Source: Pyrinomonadaceae bacterium
Lineage (GTDB): Bacteria > Acidobacteriota > Blastocatellia > Pyrinomonadales > Pyrinomonadaceae
Reading direction: 5' to 3'
Assembly (NCBI GenBank): GCA_014380365.1
Contig: JACMJZ010000004.1
Span: 62,001-126,000 of the forward strand
Length of the DNA: 64,000 nucleotides
Part shown: positions 1 through 8,124 of the stretch, piece by piece
Numbering within the stretch: position 1 is the first letter of the stretch
Layout: the number at the start of each line of letters is the position of its first letter
The notes under the pieces: generated by a model
The model's database searches: none
The model's input: the letters and a program-made list of their open reading frames with translations, nothing else
Told to the model about the DNA's origin: nothing
Translations under genes and position numbers: made by a program

Positions 1-105
1 GGAGCGGATGTGCCGATGCCCTACGCCAAGAATCTTGAAGAGCTCGCCATCCCTGGCGTGGATCAGATTGTCGCGGCCGTCCGCGAAGTTGCGTATCTGG
101 ATTAG
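1..105 (+). CDS. pdhB: Pyruvate dehydrogenase E1 component, beta subunit (3' end only)
   Basis: Only the last 34 codons and a TAG stop are in the window. The visible C-terminus contains GADVPMPYAKNLEELA followed by a short amphipathic tail, which is the usual ending of the E1 beta (transketolase C-terminal) subunit of the pyruvate or branched-chain 2-oxoacid dehydrogenase complex. The next gene on the same strand encodes the E2 subunit, which supports the assignment. E1 beta with E1 alpha decarboxylates pyruvate using thiamine diphosphate and passes the acetyl group to the E2 lipoyl arm in the cytoplasm. The choice of pyruvate rather than another 2-oxoacid is inferred from the neighbouring E2. 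Confidence 0.85.
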   Translation, partial: GADVPMPYAKNLEELAIPGVDQIVAAVREVAYLD

Positions 106-198
106 TCAGACCCCCCTGCGGTGGCGGGCGGGCACGTGACGCGGATTTGAGTTTTGGAATTAAGGTTTTCGCCCGCCCGCTACCGCCGGCGGTTCTGA
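106..198. repeat. Imperfect palindromic repeat, family A (first copy)
   Basis: Two 28-base arms at 106-133 and 171-198 are reverse complements with four mismatches; each outer end reads TCAGA and each inner part is rich in GGCGGGC. The element fills most of the gap between the E1 beta stop and the E2 start. A second copy with the same arms lies at 24233-24324. No coding potential is assigned to it. Confidence 0.85.
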
Positions 199-218
199 CA
201 GGATCACCAACAAACAAA

Positions 219-1580
219 ATGGCAACTAAGGTAATCATGCCCAAGCTCTCTCCCACCATGGAGGAGGGACAACTTTCTCGCTGGCTCAAGAAAGAAGGCG
301 ACAAAGTATCCATGGGCGAACCGCTCGCCGAGATTGATACGGACAAGGCGACGATGGAAATGCAGGCGCTCGGGAATGGCGTACTGCGCAAGATTTTGAT
401 CCAGGACGGCGAGTCAGCCCCACTCGGCCAATTGATTGCCATCATCGGCGAGCCTGACGAAGATATCTCATCGCTCTTGAGCCAGACTGAGACTGCGCAA
501 CCGGCCAAGGCATCAACCCCGGATAAGGCCCCGACCCAGGAGGAAACCCAAGCCGCACCTTCCCCCGAACCTCGCGCAGAATCCAAACCCAAGGATGAGG
601 CTCTAGCTGAAGGTCCGCCCCGGGATGAAACGAATGCGGGCGACAGCGGCGGCAAGGGCGATAAGGCCGGCAGCGCTGGCGGAAATGGAACTCAGCGAGC
701 GCGATTGATAGTTTCACCGCTGGCGGCACGGATGGCGGCAGAATCAGGGATTGATTTGCGGTCTGTAAGCGGTAGCGGTCCGGGCGGGAGAATTATTAAG
801 CGGGACGTCTTGGACTTAGTTGCCGGCAAGGGCCCCGCCCCTGCAACTGCGGAAGACGGCCAGCGAACTGTGGTGCAGCAGTCCCCTGCCGAGCCTTCTG
901 CTTTCCGCGATGCGCCGGTTAGTGAAATGCGGCGCACGATCGCTAAGCGACTGGTAACTTCGCTTGGTCCTATCCCCCACTTCTTTCTCACCACCGAGAT
1001 CGAAATGGATCGAGCGGCGGAGATGCGCGCTGGCATAAATGCGCTCGATCCCGAGCTGAAGATCAGCATCAACGACATCATTATCAAGGTTGCGGCGGCG
1101 GCACTCAGACAGCATCCCCAAGTGAATGCGTCGTTCCAGGACAAAGTCGTCAGGTACTACGAACATGCCGACATCGGTGTGGCAGTAGCCATCGAGGACG
1201 GGCTGATAACGCCGATCGTCCGTTCCGCCGATCAAAAGTCGTTGAGCCAAATCGCTTCGGAGATTCGCGACCTCTCCGGAAGAGCGCGCAACCGCAAGCT
1301 ACGTCCCGAAGAGTTTATCGGCGCGACGTTTTCCGTCAGCAATCTGGGAATGTTTGGAATCGACGAATTCACTGCCGTGATTAATCCGCCCGAAGGTGCA
1401 ATCCTGGCCATCGGTGCGATGGCGCCGAAACCGGTGGTTCGTGAGAATGAAATCGTGGTCCGCCAGATGATGCGCGTTACGATGTCCTGCGATCATCGCG
1501 TTATCGATGGCGCTACCGGCGCGAAGTTTTTACAGACTTTCAAAAAGATTCTCGAGAACCCGCTGTTCCTGGTTGTCTGA
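219..1580 (+). CDS. pdhC: Dihydrolipoamide acetyltransferase, E2 of the pyruvate dehydrogenase complex
   Basis: A 453-residue E2 core protein that transfers the acetyl group from E1 to coenzyme A through a swinging lipoyl arm. Residues 1-80 form one lipoyl domain with the lipoylated lysine at about 43 in DTDKA. A long Ala/Pro/Glu/Lys linker follows, then a peripheral-subunit-binding domain at about 162-198 (VSPLAARMAAESGID, then GSGPGGRI). The catalytic domain at about 225-453 carries DHRVIDG, with the active His near 426 and Asp near 430. The ATG at 219 is preferred because an upstream in-frame start at 147 lies inside a palindromic repeat, whereas MATKVIMPKL is the normal family start. It follows E1 beta on the same strand, as in most E1-E2 operons; no E3 gene is in the window. 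Confidence 0.95.
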   Translation: MATKVIMPKLSPTMEEGQLSRWLKKEGDKVSMGEPLAEIDTDKATMEMQALGNGVLRKILIQDGESAPLGQLIAIIGEPDEDISSLLSQTETAQPAKASTPDKAPTQEETQAAPSPEPRAESKPKDEALAEGPPRDETNAGDSGGKGDKAGSAGGNGTQRARLIVSPLAARMAAESGIDLRSVSGSGPGGRIIKRDVLDLVAGKGPAPATAEDGQRTVVQQSPAEPSAFRDAPVSEMRRTIAKRLVTSLGPIPHFFLTTEIEMDRAAEMRAGINALDPELKISINDIIIKVAAAALRQHPQVNASFQDKVVRYYEHADIGVAVAIEDGLITPIVRSADQKSLSQIASEIRDLSGRARNRKLRPEEFIGATFSVSNLGMFGIDEFTAVINPPEGAILAIGAMAPKPVVRENEIVVRQMMRVTMSCDHRVIDGATGAKFLQTFKKILENPLFLVV

Positions 1581-1620
1581 GAGTTCGCGGCTGCGTAATA
1601 CCCTGACAGCGTTCCTCAGC

Positions 1621-1708
1621 TTAAACCGCAAAGGACGCGAAGACTGCGCCAAGGACGCAAAGGAACCTTTGCGATCTTTGCGCTCCACTTTGCGACCTTT
1701 GCGGTTAA
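1621..1708. repeat. CCGCAAAGG-type inverted repeat, family B (copy 1)
   Basis: The left arm contains repeated CGCAAAGGA and CCAAGGACGC motifs; the right arm contains their complements (CCTTTGCGG, ATCTTTGCGC). Start and end read TTAAACCGC and GCGGTTAA, forming a long imperfect hairpin. Related copies lie at 27311-27410 and 39031-39117. The open frame of the downstream transporter runs through it by chance, which argues against the longer start at 1507. Confidence 0.85.
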
Positions 1709-1749
1709 GTCTTTCGGAGGCTGATTCGGAATTTAACCCGACACTGATA

Positions 1750-2697
1750 ATGCCCGCTCTCCCGTCATTCAAGGATAGAAACCTCACGCCACATCTGGCG
1801 CTCGTTGCCGTTCAGGTTATGTTTGGCACGTGGCCTATCTTTGGCAAAATCGTACTGAGGTCTATGTCGAGCACTAGTCTGGTCGGGTTCCGCATCTGCG
1901 GCGCTGCGATCGTGCTCACGCTATTCCGCAGGCAATTAGGCGAGTTGATTCGCTTGCCTAGGCGCATCCTTGCCTGGGTGTTGCTCTCAAGTTTCCTGGG
2001 CGTGGTGCTGAACCAGCTCCTTTTTGTTAAAGGCCTTTCATTTACGACTGCGATAAATGCGTCGCTATTGACCACGACAATCCCCGTGTTCACGCTCGCC
2101 GTCAGTATCGCTCTTGGGCACGATCGAGCGTCGCTGCGACACATTCTGGGGATTGCTCTGGCTGCAGCCGGGGTTGTCTATCTGGTGGATCCGTGGCGTG
2201 CAAGTTTCTCTGCGCAAACTACTCTGGGAAATATTTTGATCGTCATCAATTCTCTCTCATACGGCGCATACATTGCGGTCTCGAGAGACCTGTTTAGGCG
2301 CTATGGCGCACTCAACGTGATTACCTGGCTCTTCCTGCTAGGCGCGCTCATGACTTTGCCGTTCGCGGGATATGCCTGGAGTAGCGATGAGCTGGATTCT
2401 GTTTCTTTGGGTGCCTGGCTAATCGTCGCTTACATCGTCTTGATTCCTACTGTTGGAGCTTACTATCTCAATTCATGGGCAGTCACACGCGTCTCGCCGA
2501 GCATCGTGGCGATCTACATCTATCTGCAACCGCTCCTGGCCTTTGGGTTTGCTCCGATGATCTTAGGAGAAAGCTGGAACTCCAGAACACTCGTAGCTTG
2601 CGTGCTTATTTTTGCGGGCGTGGCGGTGGTAACGATCTACGGTCGTAGCCGGGCAGTCGAAGAGGTCTCAGAACATCCGGACGCGCTGGCGCACTAA
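1750..2697 (+). CDS. EamA/DMT-superfamily transporter
   Basis: A 315-residue integral membrane protein with about ten hydrophobic helices arranged as two EamA halves, the drug/metabolite exporter fold. Family members export amino acids, sugars or metabolites; the substrate here cannot be read from sequence. The N-half opens with HLALVAVQVMFGTWPIFGK and the C-half ends near GVAVVTIYGRSRA. The ATG at 1750 gives a normal length. A longer in-frame start at 1507 would begin inside the E2 gene and run through repeat DNA, so it is rejected. It is probably transcribed alone or weakly with the E2 gene, since the repeat separates them. Confidence 0.85.
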   Translation: MPALPSFKDRNLTPHLALVAVQVMFGTWPIFGKIVLRSMSSTSLVGFRICGAAIVLTLFRRQLGELIRLPRRILAWVLLSSFLGVVLNQLLFVKGLSFTTAINASLLTTTIPVFTLAVSIALGHDRASLRHILGIALAAAGVVYLVDPWRASFSAQTTLGNILIVINSLSYGAYIAVSRDLFRRYGALNVITWLFLLGALMTLPFAGYAWSSDELDSVSLGAWLIVAYIVLIPTVGAYYLNSWAVTRVSPSIVAIYIYLQPLLAFGFAPMILGESWNSRTLVACVLIFAGVAVVTIYGRSRAVEEVSEHPDALAH

Positions 2698-2750
2698 CAG
2701 AGGTGTCGGGTGTCGGCTAAGAGCCTAACTCGAAACTTGGAACTCGAACC

Positions 2751-4487
2751 TTAAAGATTGAACGGCGTGAGGATACGGCCGACGGGATACAGGTTCATCT
2801 GGTTGTCCCAGTATGGAGAGCGTTTGTAAAAGAACTCCAGCCTCGCTTGGGGGTTCGCAGCAAATGCCGCATCGCTCGCCAGACGCCTTTGAAATTCTTC
2901 GGCCAACTGCGGTTCATTGGCTAACATCTCCCGCGCCAGTTTCTCCACCACATACGCTTCGCCATACTCCTTCTGCTCGAAGGTCGCATTGAAGAACCCC
3001 CAACGCGCCAGTGAGTCCGGCGCCTCCGGCTCAAGCAAATTTATCGCGACCTTCGCCCACTTCTGGGCGAGCGGAACAATCACTGAACCGGCGGGAAAGG
3101 TTCGGCGCTCGTTCACTTTCTCTGCCTTGAACGTTGGCATCTGCCTTCCTTCAAAAGGCCCGTCCGGCCACTTCACGTCATGAAACCGATAGCTCTCAAC
3201 TTCAATTGTAAGTGCTTCGTTCGTTGTGTGCAGCTTTAGCCCATGGGCTTTAAGGGCGCCGATGACTTCTTGCCACTGGGCGGGAACGATGTAATACAGC
3301 GGGGGCGCCACTGCCTTCGTCACCCGAAGGTCGTCGTACATTGGGACCGTCAAATCAAGAGGCTCGCTGCCGAAAGTGACGCGCGTGTCGCCTGAAACGT
3401 CGCTCAGCTCAGTGTTGTACTGAAATCCTTTGAGGTTGTATGGCCGGGTTTTTTCAGTCAGCTCGAAGTCAATGGGATAGAGTCGCGCTGGATCATAGGT
3501 TTGACCAGCGGCGAGGGTTTCATCGTCAGCTTGCTTCACAGCTTCTAATAGACTCTCCGGATCGCGGTTGACCTCTGCCAGGGCGAATCGCAGAAAGTCG
3601 TAGGTCCCGATCACCCGCGGACGATAGGGCTTGAGCATGTGCGTCTCGATGAGTATGCCGGGGCGATTTCTTAGCGACGTGTAGCCCGTCGAGAAACGCG
3701 GGCTGCCGTTGAAATCGCGAATGCCGATGGTTAAATCACGATTGTCGATAAACTCCAGGTACCAGGAAATCACATTTCCTGCGGCTTCCGTCGCAGCAGC
3801 GACGCGATGGTCAAACACCCGTTGTTCCCAGGCCAGCACGCTCGGCGCTACGCCCTGGTGATGCTCGTGTTGAAAAGTGATGTTGCAACGGTAGTCAGCG
3901 CCGTCGGTGACATGACAGTCAATGAACAAATCCGGTTTCCATTCGTTCCATAGCGATAGCCAGGCACGCGTTTCCGGAGTGTCGGCTTTCATGTAATCGC
4001 GATTGAGATTCTGGTAACTGCTGGTAGTGCGCCAGCCCATTTCCGCCGGCCCGTTCTGGTTGATGCGATTGTAAGGACTGACCCGCTCGTGACCATCGGT
4101 GTTGTAAATGGGAATGAAGAGCAGGACTAGTCTCTCAAGTAGCCCTTCCTGCGTTTGGGTGATGGCTATATCGCGCAACAGAGCCAACCCTGCATCCTTC
4201 CCGTCGGGCTCGCCCGCGTGAATGCAAGCCTGGATCAGGACGACGGGTTTGCCTGCGCGTTTGGCAGCCTCTGGTGTGAAGGCATCGTCTGCCGCGCCGA
4301 TCAGTAATGGCAGGTCACGTCCCTGTCCACTCTTTCCGAATGTTTGAAACTCAATTAACGGCGATGCCCGAGCAAGACGTTTGCAGTATTCGATGGTGGC
4401 GTCGTACAGGGGTGTCTCGCGGTAGTCCGTCTGCTCGGCGTGCGTAAGCCACTCGGCCGGTACTTGTGGATTTTGGTTGTGTGACAT
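2751..4487 (-). CDS. M14-family zinc carboxypeptidase-like protein
   Basis: A 578-residue protein with the M14 metallocarboxypeptidase fold in its first ~310 residues. Zinc ligands are visible as H90 and E93 in IHAGEPDGKD and a third His near 190 in DCHVTDG. The probable catalytic Glu lies near 281 in LIETHMLKPY. It should cleave C-terminal residues from peptides or act on a peptide amide. The last ~250 residues form a beta-rich extension of unknown role that is common in large bacterial M14 proteins. No clear signal peptide is seen, so a cytoplasmic location or non-classical export is possible. It is convergent with the transporter gene and has no obvious operon partners. Confidence 0.85.
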   Translation of the reverse strand: MSHNQNPQVPAEWLTHAEQTDYRETPLYDATIEYCKRLARASPLIEFQTFGKSGQGRDLPLLIGAADDAFTPEAAKRAGKPVVLIQACIHAGEPDGKDAGLALLRDIAITQTQEGLLERLVLLFIPIYNTDGHERVSPYNRINQNGPAEMGWRTTSSYQNLNRDYMKADTPETRAWLSLWNEWKPDLFIDCHVTDGADYRCNITFQHEHHQGVAPSVLAWEQRVFDHRVAAATEAAGNVISWYLEFIDNRDLTIGIRDFNGSPRFSTGYTSLRNRPGILIETHMLKPYRPRVIGTYDFLRFALAEVNRDPESLLEAVKQADDETLAAGQTYDPARLYPIDFELTEKTRPYNLKGFQYNTELSDVSGDTRVTFGSEPLDLTVPMYDDLRVTKAVAPPLYYIVPAQWQEVIGALKAHGLKLHTTNEALTIEVESYRFHDVKWPDGPFEGRQMPTFKAEKVNERRTFPAGSVIVPLAQKWAKVAINLLEPEAPDSLARWGFFNATFEQKEYGEAYVVEKLAREMLANEPQLAEEFQRRLASDAAFAANPQARLEFFYKRSPYWDNQMNLYPVGRILTPFNL

Positions 4488-4507
4488 TGGTCAGGTAGGG
4501 CTGAACT

Positions 4508-4617
4508 ATTTTCCATTTCTCATTTTCAACTTCTCATTTTCATGGGTTATCTCAGAAGTCGGACTGTTTCAGAGTTCCAACAAATGATCAGTGAGAAATG
4601 ATATATGGAAAATGAAT
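4508..4617. repeat. Inverted repeat with ATTTTCCATTTCTCATTTTC arms
   Basis: The left arm (4508-4527) is matched by an imperfect complement at about 4592-4617 (GAGAAATG, then GGAAAATGAAT). It lies between the M14 gene start and the small zinc-ribbon gene. It is a different family from the other repeats in the window. Confidence 0.6.
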
Positions 4618-4664
4618 CGGTTTATCCTCGCTCTTGCGTTCCAATTCGTCAGATAGTCGCATAG

Positions 4665-4832
4665 CTACCGCAGTTCCTTATCGCATGAGCGGCATTGCGT
4701 GCGGCGCTTCGCGTTCAAAGTGCCGCACGCAACGCAGCGCAGATACATGGTGCGTGCAAACCAAGAGGTGATGAGCGCACTGAACCCCAGAATGGCGACC
4801 AGCACAACCGCATTCAGCAGGAACTCTTTCAA
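4665..4832 (-). CDS. Small membrane protein with C-terminal zinc ribbon (55 aa)
   Basis: A 56-codon reading frame (55 residues plus TAG stop) that opens with TTG overlapping the TGA stop of the preceding gene (TTGA, three shared bases), which suggests translational coupling. The product has one transmembrane helix (NAVVLVAILGFSALITSW) and then a four-cysteine zinc-ribbon pattern: CVAC, ten residues, CRSC. No function is recognised. Its position directly behind the stress-type gene and the intact cysteine pairs argue that it is real, not chance. A longer frame over the same bases (4678-4881, minus) lacks these features and is rejected. Confidence 0.65.
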   Translation of the reverse strand: MKEFLLNAVVLVAILGFSALITSWFARTMYLRCVACGTLNAKRRTQCRSCDKELR

Positions 4833-5611
4833 TTCTTGTGTTTTTCTCCGAGCATCCGCTGATAAGCCTGGCCGCGCTCATAACCGTGTCGAAACGCTTC
4901 TGCCGAACCTGCTTTAGATGCAGCAGTGCTCAGCTCCGAGCTAACCGCTTCGTAAGACTTACCGCGCCTCTGGGGATGTAACGCCAGTTCAAAACCCCGA
5001 CGGTAGGCCGCCTCGTCGGCCTTGAAGTCTCTGCCCTGGGCCTGATAGGTCTCCTCCTCGGCGTCACGCAACCCTACCCACCACTCTTCTCGAGCGGCAT
5101 CGATGCTCTCAGCCCCAGCTTGAGCCAGGACGTTGCGCGCGCTTTCAGCCCCTTCACTATCGTCGGCAAAAGCGATAACTACTGAGCGACCTTTGCGCAA
5201 CGCGTCTTCGTAAAGGTACAGCTCGTCATGCGGTAATCCATCCGCTAACCCGCGTTCCAGCGCCGCACCCGCTGCCGCGCCCGTTGCCGCGCCACCCACG
5301 CCAAGGAGTGCGGCGCCGATAATTCCACCAGCAATCACCGGCCCCACACCGGGAATTAGCAAACTCGCTGCGGCAGCGCCCAGCGATGCGCCGCCAGCAA
5401 CACCCATCGCCCCGCCGACGGTCCCGCCCATTGCGCTGCCCATACCCGGCTGTTCGGATTCCGAGGTTGGCACAGCGGCTTCGACCTCCGCGTCAGTGGT
5501 GCCGGGCGTTAAGAACGCAATTCTGTCAGGCGCAAACCCAGCTGAACGAAAGCCCTCAACTGCGCGCTCGGCAGCAGCACGTGAATTGAATACTCCTGCA
5601 ACTGTCTCCAT
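4829..5611 (-). CDS. General-stress-type protein with glycine-rich core
   Basis: A 260-residue protein. Residues 1-40 (METVAGVFNSRAAAERAVEG) resemble the N-terminus of the general stress protein 17M/YflT-like family, a small alpha/beta fold that presents a ferredoxin-like module. The middle (~55-125) is a glycine/alanine-rich hydrophobic stretch (GGTVGGAMGVAGGASLGAAA), as in glycine-zipper membrane inserts. The second half has a further short alpha/beta segment and an acidic/basic tail with repeated YRRGFELAL and FRHGYERGQAY units. The start is well supported by AGGAGG seven bases upstream. It is divergent from the ferredoxin gene. The family is often stress-induced; the exact role is unknown. 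Confidence 0.75.
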   Translation of the reverse strand: METVAGVFNSRAAAERAVEGFRSAGFAPDRIAFLTPGTTDAEVEAAVPTSESEQPGMGSAMGGTVGGAMGVAGGASLGAAAASLLIPGVGPVIAGGIIGAALLGVGGAATGAAAGAALERGLADGLPHDELYLYEDALRKGRSVVIAFADDSEGAESARNVLAQAGAESIDAAREEWWVGLRDAEEETYQAQGRDFKADEAAYRRGFELALHPQRRGKSYEAVSSELSTAASKAGSAEAFRHGYERGQAYQRMLGEKHKN

Positions 5612-5780
5612 GCTGACCCTCCTATCTGAATACCTTTAGCTGTTTGACAGTCATTAGACGCCCCTCATCTGTTTACTACAAGCGGAACCAACGCCCGACA
5701 CAAATCGTTGAGGAATTAAGCAGAGCTATGTTAGATTGCACCAGGCTTTGCAAGTAACAACTCGCTGAGAGACGAAAAAA

Positions 5781-6155
5781 TTGTACGACATCGTAGACAA
5801 GCATTGGCCCATGTCAGAGGGCGACGGCAAGGCGGCGCGCAAGAAGCGACCGCGCATATTGGCGATCACCACTGACTGCTGCACCGGTTGCGCGGGCTCT
5901 CCGGCATGCATCGAGTATTGTCCCATCGATGCGTGTATGTTCTGGGTGCCCGACGAAGATCATCCGCCATTCGGACGCATCGAAGTTGACCCTTACCTGT
6001 GCATTGGCTGCCAAAAGTGCATCAGCAAAGGGCCAGATGGCGCCTTTCTCGACGGCTGCCCCTGGGATGCGATCGAGATGGTGCCGACCGACGACTGGGA
6101 AGCATTACACGGAATCACGCTACCCGATCTCCCGCCTCCCCCACCTACGGCGTAA
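5781..6155 (+). CDS. 2[4Fe-4S] ferredoxin-family protein
   Basis: A 124-residue soluble electron carrier with eight cluster cysteines in two groups: CCTGCAGSPACIEYCPIDAC and CIGCQKC with a later GCPWDA. Each group can hold one [4Fe-4S] cluster. The spacing in the first group has a two-residue insert relative to simple clostridial ferredoxins, and the second group has a long spacer (KGPDGAFLDG). The annotated TTG start gives MYDIVDKHWP; an in-frame ATG at 5811 (MSEGDGK) is a good alternative because neither site has a strong ribosome-binding site. The 3' end overlaps the convergent HEAT-domain gene by 11 bases. The redox partner is unknown. Confidence 0.85.
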   Translation: MYDIVDKHWPMSEGDGKAARKKRPRILAITTDCCTGCAGSPACIEYCPIDACMFWVPDEDHPPFGRIEVDPYLCIGCQKCISKGPDGAFLDGCPWDAIEMVPTDDWEALHGITLPDLPPPPPTA

Positions 6156-7050
6156 GCTTTTCCTGGCTTGAATTCGTGCGGCTCTGGATAGCACCAGCTG
6201 TCAGGGTCGCTTGTTGTTTTATGCGATCAGAAGTCGAGCCAGCCCCCTGCGCATACAAACTCACCGCCGGCAAGTCCTCCGCTTCGCCAACCAACGAAAG
6301 CGCGCGCAGCGCCTCCCAGATACTGTCTTCGTCCGAGTTTATGGTTAGCAGCGTTCCGCCCTGCGCGACGGTGGTACCGGCAGGAGCGATTATCTTTGCC
6401 AGGCTTCCCGGCAGCGGTGAACGTACTTCCGCGGATGCGTTTTCAGGTTGATTCATTCGTACCAGCAACGTCCCCCGAGCCACCTGGGCTCCTTCTTTTA
6501 GCGTACTAGCAACGGTGCCAGCTACCGGCGCGAGGAGCGGATAAGGCTCCAGGATGGCGCGTAGCTCGGCGCGTCCGCTCTTGTCGTTGAATCTAACCAG
6601 TGCAAGCGCTGCGTTCCGACGGACGATTGGTTCCGGATCTCGAACTAGCTGCAACAAGGTTCTGTGAAACTCCTGCGACCGGTTGTCAAAGCCCATTAAC
6701 CAGGCAACAGTCAAGCGAAACTCTCGCTCGGGACTCCCGGCCAACTTAATGACTTGCGGATACCATTGAGCAGCACTCGGGTCTCCGCGCTCGATTCGCT
6801 GCTGCACCTGAAGCAATGCATGCTGCACACGACGCGGATGTTTTTGATCGACGAGATAGTTGGCAATATCCGAGTCGGAAAGGTCGCGTCCAAACCAGGA
6901 AAAATACCAGGAGAGAAACGCTCCGACGACGAAGAGGACGGCGAGAATTAGTATGGGCCCAGACGCGCGGAGACGCCTTGGCGGTGCAGCCGTTACTGCG
7001 GTTTCGACACTCTGGGGACTATTACCATTGCCTGTTACTTGCTCGGTCAT
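6145..7050 (-). CDS. Membrane-anchored HEAT-repeat protein with biotinyl/lipoyl-like domain
   Basis: A 301-residue protein. One transmembrane helix lies at about 30-52 (GPILILAVLFVVGAFLSWYF). Residues ~60-175 hold helical HEAT-like repeats (EREFRLTVAWLMGF, EPIVRRNAALALVRF). Residues ~178-250 form a barrel-sandwich (biotinyl/lipoyl-like) domain with two hammerhead halves (LLAPVAGTVASTLKEGAQV and VRSPLPGSLAKIIAPAGTTV), but no modified lysine motif is seen. It is therefore more like the hairpin domain of membrane-fusion adaptors than a cofactor carrier. It is the last gene of the leftward oxidase cluster, after the DUF420 protein, so an assembly or scaffold role is an inference. Confidence 0.7.
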   Translation of the reverse strand: MTEQVTGNGNSPQSVETAVTAAPPRRLRASGPILILAVLFVVGAFLSWYFSWFGRDLSDSDIANYLVDQKHPRRVQHALLQVQQRIERGDPSAAQWYPQVIKLAGSPEREFRLTVAWLMGFDNRSQEFHRTLLQLVRDPEPIVRRNAALALVRFNDKSGRAELRAILEPYPLLAPVAGTVASTLKEGAQVARGTLLVRMNQPENASAEVRSPLPGSLAKIIAPAGTTVAQGGTLLTINSDEDSIWEALRALSLVGEAEDLPAVSLYAQGAGSTSDRIKQQATLTAGAIQSRTNSSQEKLTP

Positions 7051-7106
7051 TGATTCAATCAGCAGTTCGAATTGGCTCTTGACTCATCACTCATCACTCA
7101 TTACTG

Positions 7107-7538
7107 TCAGGAGGGATAGAGGTGATAGAGCATAACGTAAACAATGACACCCGTGACAGAAACGTAGAGCCAGAGCGGAAGGGTCCAGCGCGCGATCCGC
7201 CGGTGCCTATCAAAATCGCCGCGCGCCGCACGATAGACGGTCATCACAACCAGTGGGACGATTACTATGGCCAGAATGACATGGCTGATCAAAATCACGA
7301 AGTAAAAAGGACGGACAGTTCCCTGCCCTGGAAAAGGCGTATCGCCATGGTAGTAGTGATAGGTGAGATACGAAGCGAGGAATACCACCGAGGTAAATAC
7401 AGCAGCAACCTGGCAATTCCGGTGCGCGCGCACGCGGGTGGCACGGATGAAGCCATAGCCGGTGATCAGTAAAACCGCACTCGTCGTATTCAAGGCCGCA
7501 TTGAGATGGGGAAGAAATTGAATGTATTCAGGTAACAA
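7107..7538 (-). CDS. DUF420 (CtaM/YozB-like) oxidase-assembly membrane protein
   Basis: A 143-residue protein with four to five transmembrane helices and conserved histidines (LPHLNAALNTTSAVLL; LTYHYYHGDTPFPG; LISHVILAIVIVPLV; HRRIARWTLPLWLYVSVTG). This is the DUF420 family, whose member CtaM (YozB) is needed for aa3-type terminal oxidase function in some Firmicutes. The match to oxidase neighbours is good. The only usable start is TTG at 7538, because a stop lies just upstream; the lower-GC gene ends ten bases before it. This suggests that an insertion may have removed an original ATG. Confidence 0.85.
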   Translation of the reverse strand: MLPEYIQFLPHLNAALNTTSAVLLITGYGFIRATRVRAHRNCQVAAVFTSVVFLASYLTYHYYHGDTPFPGQGTVRPFYFVILISHVILAIVIVPLVVMTVYRAARGDFDRHRRIARWTLPLWLYVSVTGVIVYVMLYHLYPS

Positions 7539-7547
7539 GGATTATTA

Positions 7548-8096
7548 TCACTCAGAGCCGAGGCTGGTCGTTTCATTGTTCGCGCGGCTCTCACTCGAGG
7601 TCTCTGTTTCGGTCGTGGCTTCGCCAACGAGCTTTGTTGGCGGTTTCTTAGATCTCTTTCTGCTTTTCGGTTCCTTCAATGTCTTACCTTCCGAATCTCC
7701 AGGCCGGAGAGTCGGATCCGGGGTCTTCTTCGTTTCAAGTACGATTGCCGATTCGGAAGAGCCAAAGTATTGTGTTCTCACTTGTCCACCAAATCGTCGA
7801 AATTCATTCTCGTCTATTATCCCCAAGCGACGGTTTAGGTCCAACTCTACAACCTTGGCGTAAAAAGCAAATGACCTAGCAATAGATTTAGTCAAAGGAT
7901 TAAACATCGCCGCGTGTAACGCTCTGTGCACTATGGTTCCTATTGCTGAGCCAATAAAGATAATCTCTCTGGTGGTGGTATCTGACGGAAAAAACGAGGG
8001 ATGGTAGGTAAAAGCAAGATAAAGGAAGAAACAAACCCCCAGTGCGGCAAATGAGATAGATCGAATTAACTCTAATATCTGAGAGCTGCTGATCAT
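7548..8096 (-). CDS. Unknown membrane protein with charged tail (182 aa)
   Basis: Not recognised. The first ~75 residues contain two hydrophobic helices (AALGVCFFLYLAFTYHPSFF and IIFIGSAIGTIVHRALHAAM). A soluble segment follows (VVELDLNRRLGIIDENEFRRFGGQV), then a low-complexity tail rich in Lys, Ser, Thr and Glu (SRKRSKKPPTK). Base composition is clearly lower in GC than the oxidase genes, and codon use is more A/T-ending. With the next gene upstream it forms a pair transcribed the same way as the oxidase operon but with no family link to respiration. Horizontal acquisition is an inference from composition. Confidence 0.6.
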   Translation of the reverse strand: MISSSQILELIRSISFAALGVCFFLYLAFTYHPSFFPSDTTTREIIFIGSAIGTIVHRALHAAMFNPLTKSIARSFAFYAKVVELDLNRRLGIIDENEFRRFGGQVRTQYFGSSESAIVLETKKTPDPTLRPGDSEGKTLKEPKSRKRSKKPPTKLVGEATTETETSSESRANNETTSLGSE

Positions 8097-8124
8097 GCTG
8101 GGGAAAATGTGAGGAGGGCCCTAG

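Noticed and set aside
147-218. Longer N-terminus for the E2 gene
   Set aside because: The 24 extra codons lie in a palindromic repeat, and the lipoyl domain begins normally at the ATG at 219.
1507-1749. Longer N-terminus for the DMT transporter gene
   Set aside because: It would begin inside the E2 gene and read through a CCGCAAAGG repeat; the extra residues are not membrane-like and have no family match.
4678-4881. 67-codon minus-strand frame over the small zinc-ribbon gene
   Set aside because: It lacks a membrane helix and a paired cysteine pattern, and crosses into the stress-type gene; the 4665-4832 frame explains the region better.
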